Part shown: positions 48,774-51,387 of the stretch, piece after piece | How positions within the stretch are numbered: position 1 is the first letter of the stretch | How the letters are laid out: the number at the start of each line of letters is the position of its first letter | DNA from: Paenibacillus xylanilyticus | Lineage (GTDB): Bacteria; Bacillota; Bacilli; Paenibacillales; Paenibacillaceae | Assembly (NCBI RefSeq): GCF_013359935.1 | Contig: NZ_JABMCB010000121.1 | Coordinates: forward strand, 1 to 51,387 | DNA: 51,387 nucleotides | Direction: 5' to 3' | The notes under the pieces: model-generated | Seen by the model: the letters and a program-made list of their open reading frames with translations, nothing else | What the model was told of the DNA's origin: nothing | The model's database searches: none | Position numbers and translations under genes: made by a program

Positions 48774-48818
48774 TTGAAAAGGGAATATACGTTCGTATAT
48801 AATAGGAACAAACGTTCT
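48774..48818 (+). promoter_or_regulatory. SOS promoter with LexA box
   Basis: TTGAAA (48774-48779) and consensus TATAAT (48798-48803) lie 18 bp apart. GGAACAAACGTTCT (48805-48818) over the transcription start fits the Gram-positive LexA box GAACN4GTTC exactly. DNA damage should therefore induce the gene behind it. Confidence 0.78.
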
Positions 48819-48833
48819 GAAAGGGTGATTTTC

Positions 48834-49106
48834 ATGTTAGCCGTCCCAAAACCAACTAAGAGAAGAAAAGAGCCCAGACCACCCCGTGACGAATTCGAAC
48901 TGCAAGAATTGGCGGAATCGTTAGAAATGGCTCGTGAGGAAGGAAAGACTTTAAATTTCGTTATTTGGCGTAACTCTGATCCACTCAGAGGGACTATTGA
49001 GAAAATGGATCCAAATACAAAGACGGTCCACATCAAGGAGCCATATGGAGAAGTTAGGAAGGTTCCTTTCTTGGATATCTTGCGGGTAGGGGATACCGAA
49101 TATTAA
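48834..49106 (+). CDS. YolD-like protein (SOS-induced)
   Basis: The product is 90 aa from ATG 48834 after AAAGGGTGA. It has the YolD-like beta pattern (FVIWRNSDPLRGTIEKMDPNTKTVHIKE, then VPFLDILRVG) with a basic, Pro-rich N-terminus. YolD-like proteins usually accompany Y-family polymerases (UvrX/DinB) in Firmicute mobile elements; none follows here. The LexA box upstream agrees with that link. The function is unknown. Confidence 0.75.
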   Translation: MLAVPKPTKRRKEPRPPRDEFELQELAESLEMAREEGKTLNFVIWRNSDPLRGTIEKMDPNTKTVHIKEPYGEVRKVPFLDILRVGDTEY

Positions 49107-49231
49107 CAAGACGGATGATTGTATAAAATAGCATTGAAGGAATAATATCAGAATATTTCGCAAAGTAATTGACAAAACATCATTTCAACCATCTCGCTAA
49201 AATAGCAGGATTTTAGCAACCAATCGTAGGC

Positions 49232-49269
49232 AAAAGACTCTGTTGGCACTTAGCCAGCAGAGTCTTTTA
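49232..49269. terminator. bidirectional terminator between YolD-like gene and hicB
   Basis: AAAAGACTCTGTTGGC pairs with GCCAGCAGAGTCTTTT (one G-T) around ACTTA, with A- and T-runs on either side. It can stop both converging transcripts. The remaining 49107-49352 shows a second small hairpin (GCTAAAAT/ATTTTAGC, 49196-49217) and no gene. Confidence 0.8.
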
Positions 49270-49352
49270 TTTGTTTACTTATATATCACAAAACAATGCA
49301 ATCTATCCCTCAATGTTAAACCTAATGTTATGAGGGAAGATCTTACTTATTA

Positions 49353-49772
49353 TCACTTGCTTAATTTGTAAACTATATATTGGTTTAAAGAAACTTTTTC
49401 TAAGTCTGCATCTTTAATTAATTGTGCGTGGAGTGTTCTAGGCATTCGCACGAGTGCTTTCCCCGATGGTAGATCTTCTTCACTCAAAGGCTCCGGTATT
49501 TCGGATCCCTTCTCTAATTTTATTTCTAAATACATTCGTTTAACTTCTTCGATTTCTTCAAGTACTTCGGCAGCTGTGGGGGCGTCGGTATGGCAGCCGG
49601 GCAGTTCCAAAACTTTAGCAAAGTAATATATCTCGCCATTTTCTTTAATACGCTTTACTTCGATACTGTACGGCAGATCCATATAGTAGTTTATATCTTT
49701 GATTAACATTCCTCGATCTGTATCGTTTTTTTGGCCTACGCTCTTAACATCTTTGGTTCTATCTTTAATCAT
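49353..49772 (-). CDS. hicB: HicB-family antitoxin
   Basis: This 139-aa minus-strand protein has an N-terminal partial RNase H-like HicB domain (YYMDLPYSIEVKRI; VLELPGCHTDAPTAAEVLEEIEE; SEIPEPL) and a C-terminal ribbon-helix-helix/HTH part (SGKALVRMPRTLHAQLIKDADLEKVSLNQYIVYKL), which binds the operator. It neutralises HicA. The first 20 residues before the domain are variable; ATG 49772 is chosen because AGGAGGT lies 10 nt upstream. Confidence 0.88.
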   Translation of the reverse strand: MIKDRTKDVKSVGQKNDTDRGMLIKDINYYMDLPYSIEVKRIKENGEIYYFAKVLELPGCHTDAPTAAEVLEEIEEVKRMYLEIKLEKGSEIPEPLSEEDLPSGKALVRMPRTLHAQLIKDADLEKVSLNQYIVYKLSK

Positions 49773-49846
49773 TTAATTGGGTACCTCCTATAAAGTTTAT
49801 TAAGCTTTCTAAGTTAATCTATGATACGGAAGCCCGGAAGGGGATG

Positions 49847-50077
49847 TTACTCCCCAACCAGTCTATCCAGTATTTCCGTTATGTATGAAATCTTTAACGG
49901 ATTCGTATCCTTCAGGATGAATACGTCGCCGTCCTGATTAACAAACGGCCTGTGTGATGTAGCGCCTTTCCGAGCCAGTTCGTATCCAAAGTGGTTCAAA
50001 ACCTTAGCCGCTTCGTCATAACTTATGTTTCTCGGTTGACGTCTCATCTTATCTATTATCTTCCCCACTGACGCCAT
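49847..50077 (-). CDS. hicA: HicA-family mRNA interferase toxin
   Basis: This 76-aa, double-stranded-RNA-binding-fold toxin has the family arrangement: helix ISYDEAAKVLNHFGYELARKGATSHRPF with catalytic His42, then VFILKDTNPLKISYITEILDRL. It cleaves mRNA when free. The gene precedes hicB by 74 bp, the usual toxin-first order, and AGGAGG lies before the ATG. In the lysogen the pair may stabilise the prophage or act against other phages. Confidence 0.85.
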   Translation of the reverse strand: MASVGKIIDKMRRQPRNISYDEAAKVLNHFGYELARKGATSHRPFVNQDGDVFILKDTNPLKISYITEILDRLVGE

Positions 50078-50100
50078 TCCTTAACACCTCCTATACACTT

Positions 50101-50156
50101 ATGATATCATATGTGATATCACTTGTCAAGCTTTTTGATATCGTATATGATATCAC
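50101..50156. promoter_or_regulatory. hicAB operator array with divergent promoters
   Basis: TGATATC(A/G) occurs four times, at 50102, 50114, 50136 and 50148, in two pairs with 12-bp steps. The first two sit in perfect 10-bp palindromes. On the minus strand TTGACA-N17-TATCAT (50124-50129 / 50101-50106) drives hicA. On the plus strand TTGTCA-N17-TATGAT (50123-50151) reads the other way. HicB is the expected repressor of both. Confidence 0.72.
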
Positions 50157-50328
50157 CAAAAAGAGATCTGTTACTATGCCGCAACGAACATTTACGTTGT
50201 GAGTACAACATTGGCGTCAACTTATTTGTTTGTATAGATCTTGGCCGTAATGGGAATAATAATATTAACTCTCTCTCCCATGAGTGCTGAAATACATAAT
50301 ACCTAGTCTCTTGACTGGGTATTTTTTT
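50152..50328 (+). ncRNA. possible RNA divergent from hicAB, no ORF
   Basis: The plus-strand promoter within the hicAB operator reads into about 170 bp without a credible ORF and ends at a terminator (ATACCTAGTC-TCTT-GACTGGGTAT then TTTTTTT, 50299-50328). Internal hairpins CAACG/CGTTG and GTTGT/ACAAC are seen. It could be a small RNA linked to the toxin-antitoxin system, or a remnant leader. Confidence 0.35.
50299..50328 (+). terminator. terminator before the right SOS operon
   Basis: A 10-bp stem with one G-T pair, a TCTT loop and a run of seven T. It ends plus-strand transcription coming from the hicAB operator side and insulates the next promoter. Confidence 0.78.
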
Positions 50329-50331
50329 CTC

Positions 50332-50385
50332 TTGAATAACGAACGTGTATTCGCATATAATATTAAAAAAAGCAAACAAGTGTTC
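50332..50385 (+). promoter_or_regulatory. second SOS-type promoter
   Basis: TTGAAT and TATAAT are 18 bp apart, as in the promoter at 48774. CGAACGTGTATTCG (50340-50353) in the spacer and AAACAAGTGTTC (50374-50385) downstream are each one base away from the GAACN4GTTC LexA box. Confidence 0.6.
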
Positions 50386-50405
50386 TGTTATTTGGAGGGA
50401 TGAAC

Positions 50406-50600
50406 ATGCCAGTTAAATACCTGGGTTGGTTGGTCGAGATCATATATGAGGATCAAAGCGGAAAGATTACAAAACGGCGAATACAAGTCAAAAGCATTCG
50501 ATCCGGTCTGATTAAAGCAGAGGATCTCTTGTCTGGCGAGCCACGGACATTCAAGGAATCGGGGTTGCTGGCGTGTCATCCTATTAAGGCGACAGCATAG
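50406..50600 (+). CDS. WYL C-terminal-like small protein
   Basis: The product is 64 aa from ATG 50406 after TTGGAGGGATG. The pattern LVEIIYEDQSGKITKRRIQVKSI, then IKAEDLLSGEPRTFKESGLLACHP, resembles the ligand-binding end of WYL domains without the DNA-binding part. Such genes are often first in SOS operons with YolD and UvrX. It may sense ligands or nucleic acids. Confidence 0.65.
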   Translation: MPVKYLGWLVEIIYEDQSGKITKRRIQVKSIRSGLIKAEDLLSGEPRTFKESGLLACHPIKATA

Positions 50601-50612
50601 GAGGTATGACAG

Positions 50613-50903
50613 ATGAATGATTATGAGCGCAAAGTATTGAGGATCCTATATAACTACAAAGGGATTAGGAGACGGTTCCCAACGTTGCATGAACTAACTG
50701 TTAAGACCGGGAGGAACAAGGCAGATATCATGGCTGCGTTGGATGGTCTAATCGCTGAGAACTACATAATGTGGGAAAACAAATCGGATACGGCTAATAT
50801 TGTTATTTTGGAGGGATGGGAGCGGGAATCTGAGCGGCCAAAAATTCCGGAAGTACCCCCGCCGACAAGGCCAAATGACCTAAGCTATTGGACTGAATAT
50901 TAG
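50613..50903 (+). CDS. small winged-helix protein of the SOS operon
   Basis: This 96-aa protein has an N-terminal wHTH (YERKVLRILYNYKGIRRRFPTLHELTVKTGRNKADIMAALDGL) and a Pro-rich C-terminus ending NDLSYWTEY. It is probably an operon regulator or DNA-binding partner. AGGAGGTATGACAG lies before the ATG. Confidence 0.65.
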   Translation: MNDYERKVLRILYNYKGIRRRFPTLHELTVKTGRNKADIMAALDGLIAENYIMWENKSDTANIVILEGWERESERPKIPEVPPPTRPNDLSYWTEY

Positions 50904-50915
50904 GAGGTAATATTG

Positions 50916-51251
50916 ATGGGTAAGAAACTGATCGATAACGGATTATTTGAATCATCTCGCATGATACTGCCTGAACATAGAGAGGCTTACTTGAAAGAGA
51001 AGAGGGAACAGGAACGCCGGGGAAAGCCTGTACTTGATGAACAGGAAGTGCAGCTGATTGAAGAAGTAATTTTGGAATCTTATCGTGAACGCCGATCCAT
51101 CACATTAACCGTGTTTAACCCTTTTGATGATGAGATCCTGCGGGGAGTTGTCACTTCGATTGACAAGCCGAGCAGGCGGATCAAGCTTGTCCGAGGGGAA
51201 GAAGACTACAGCTTCATTAAGATAGAAGAGATTATCACCGCAAGCATTTAA
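50916..51251 (+). CDS. YolD-family protein
   Basis: The product is 111 aa from ATG 50916 after AGGAGGTAAT. It has the full YolD pattern: DNGLFESSRMILPEHREAYL, KPVLDEQEVQLIEEVILES, and TLTVFNPFDDEILRGVVTSIDKPSRRIKLV. In related elements the next gene is the Y-family polymerase UvrX; here the attachment site follows within 140 bp, so the polymerase is missing from the phage. Confidence 0.85.
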   Translation: MGKKLIDNGLFESSRMILPEHREAYLKEKREQERRGKPVLDEQEVQLIEEVILESYRERRSITLTVFNPFDDEILRGVVTSIDKPSRRIKLVRGEEDYSFIKIEEIITASI

Positions 51252-51265
51252 AATAATACCTGGCT

Positions 51266-51331
51266 TTCTGGCCTGTGAACGTACACATATATAATAGGAA
51301 GAGACCGATCAAATGATCGGTCCTTTTTACT
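51266..51331 (+). promoter_or_regulatory. promoter remnant facing a terminator
   Basis: TATAAT (51290-51295) in the context ATATAATAGGAA repeats the SOS promoter at 48774, with a GAACGTAC half box upstream but a poor -35. GACCGATC-AAAT-GATCGGTC then CTTTTT (51303-51328) follows within 10 bp. Any transcript would be about 30 nt. It resembles the relic of a deleted gene's promoter, and the terminator shields attR. Confidence 0.5.
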
Positions 51332-51350
51332 TTTTTATTATACAAAAATA

Positions 51351-51387
51351 TTAAGTACCAAATGGGGGTCGATGCCCCTCGCCTCCA
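51351..51387. repeat. right attachment site (attR, phage arm plus core)
   Basis: TTAAGTACCA (51351-51360) is the exact reverse complement of TGGTACTTAA at 17-26. GGGGGTCGATG then precedes the 13-bp core (51375-51387). Joined to the left end, these make a 50-bp imperfect palindrome. GGGGGTCGATGCCCCT imitates a tRNA/tmRNA T-arm with one base missing from the loop. Confidence 0.8.

Noticed and set aside
1..51387. Additional tRNA or rRNA genes inside the window
   Set aside because: No complete cloverleaf or rRNA segment was noticed; only the T-arm-like core at the ends resembles an RNA gene.

Overview
The window looks like one complete, precisely bounded temperate phage genome (prophage) of a Gram-positive Firmicute, most likely a Paenibacillus-type host. 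The reasons are strong AGGAGG ribosome sites, frequent TTG/GTG starts, a PBSX/SPP1-like gene repertoire, YolD-like genes behind a Bacillus-type LexA box, and a moderate GC content. The first 13 bases are repeated as the last 13, and joining the two ends recreates a 50-bp imperfect inverted repeat of the kind used as attP by large serine integrases. The shared core resembles the T-arm and acceptor 3' end of a tRNA or tmRNA gene.

Left arm (1-6.3 kb): a minus-strand large serine recombinase, a two-helix membrane protein, a free-standing LytTR-domain regulator, a small XRE protein, and the lysogeny switch. In the switch, an XRE repressor and a Cro-like gene diverge across an array of 16-bp operators of the form GTTTCA-N4-TGAAAC. 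Small early genes follow, several with structured leaders.

Recombination and replication (6.3-17.8 kb): an SbcC/RecF-like ATPase with a zinc hook, a probable RecT-type annealing protein, an MBL-fold hydrolase, and an SPP1-type replication cassette. That cassette has an initiator carrying six in-gene iterons (probable origin), a G39P-like helicase loader and a DnaB helicase. A RuvC-like resolvase, DUF3268 and YopX proteins, a LexA-N-terminal wHTH and many tightly overlapping small genes complete the early region.

Middle control and modification region (17.8-23.2 kb): an ArpU-like late regulator, a promoter followed at once by a nested-hairpin terminator (candidate small RNA), several small or hypothetical genes, a hydrophobic toxin-like peptide on the minus strand, and a ParB/Srx-domain gene overlapping a Mom-family DNA modification gene.

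Morphogenesis and lysis (23.2-48.7 kb): terminase, portal, minor head protein, protease/scaffold, capsid and connectors, then a contractile tail of PBSX (xkd) order. This includes a sheath, a tube, a chaperone with a canonical A_AAA_AAC -1 frameshift site, a tape measure and baseplate genes. Next come fibres with signs of mosaic exchange, a holin, and a two-enzyme endolysin (GH25 plus M23) with a possible internal start. The virion should be a myovirus.

Right arm (48.7-51.4 kb): a LexA-box-controlled YolD-like gene, a minus-strand hicAB toxin-antitoxin pair with a symmetric operator array, a second SOS-type operon (WYL-like, wHTH, YolD), a promoter remnant facing a terminator, and the right attachment site.
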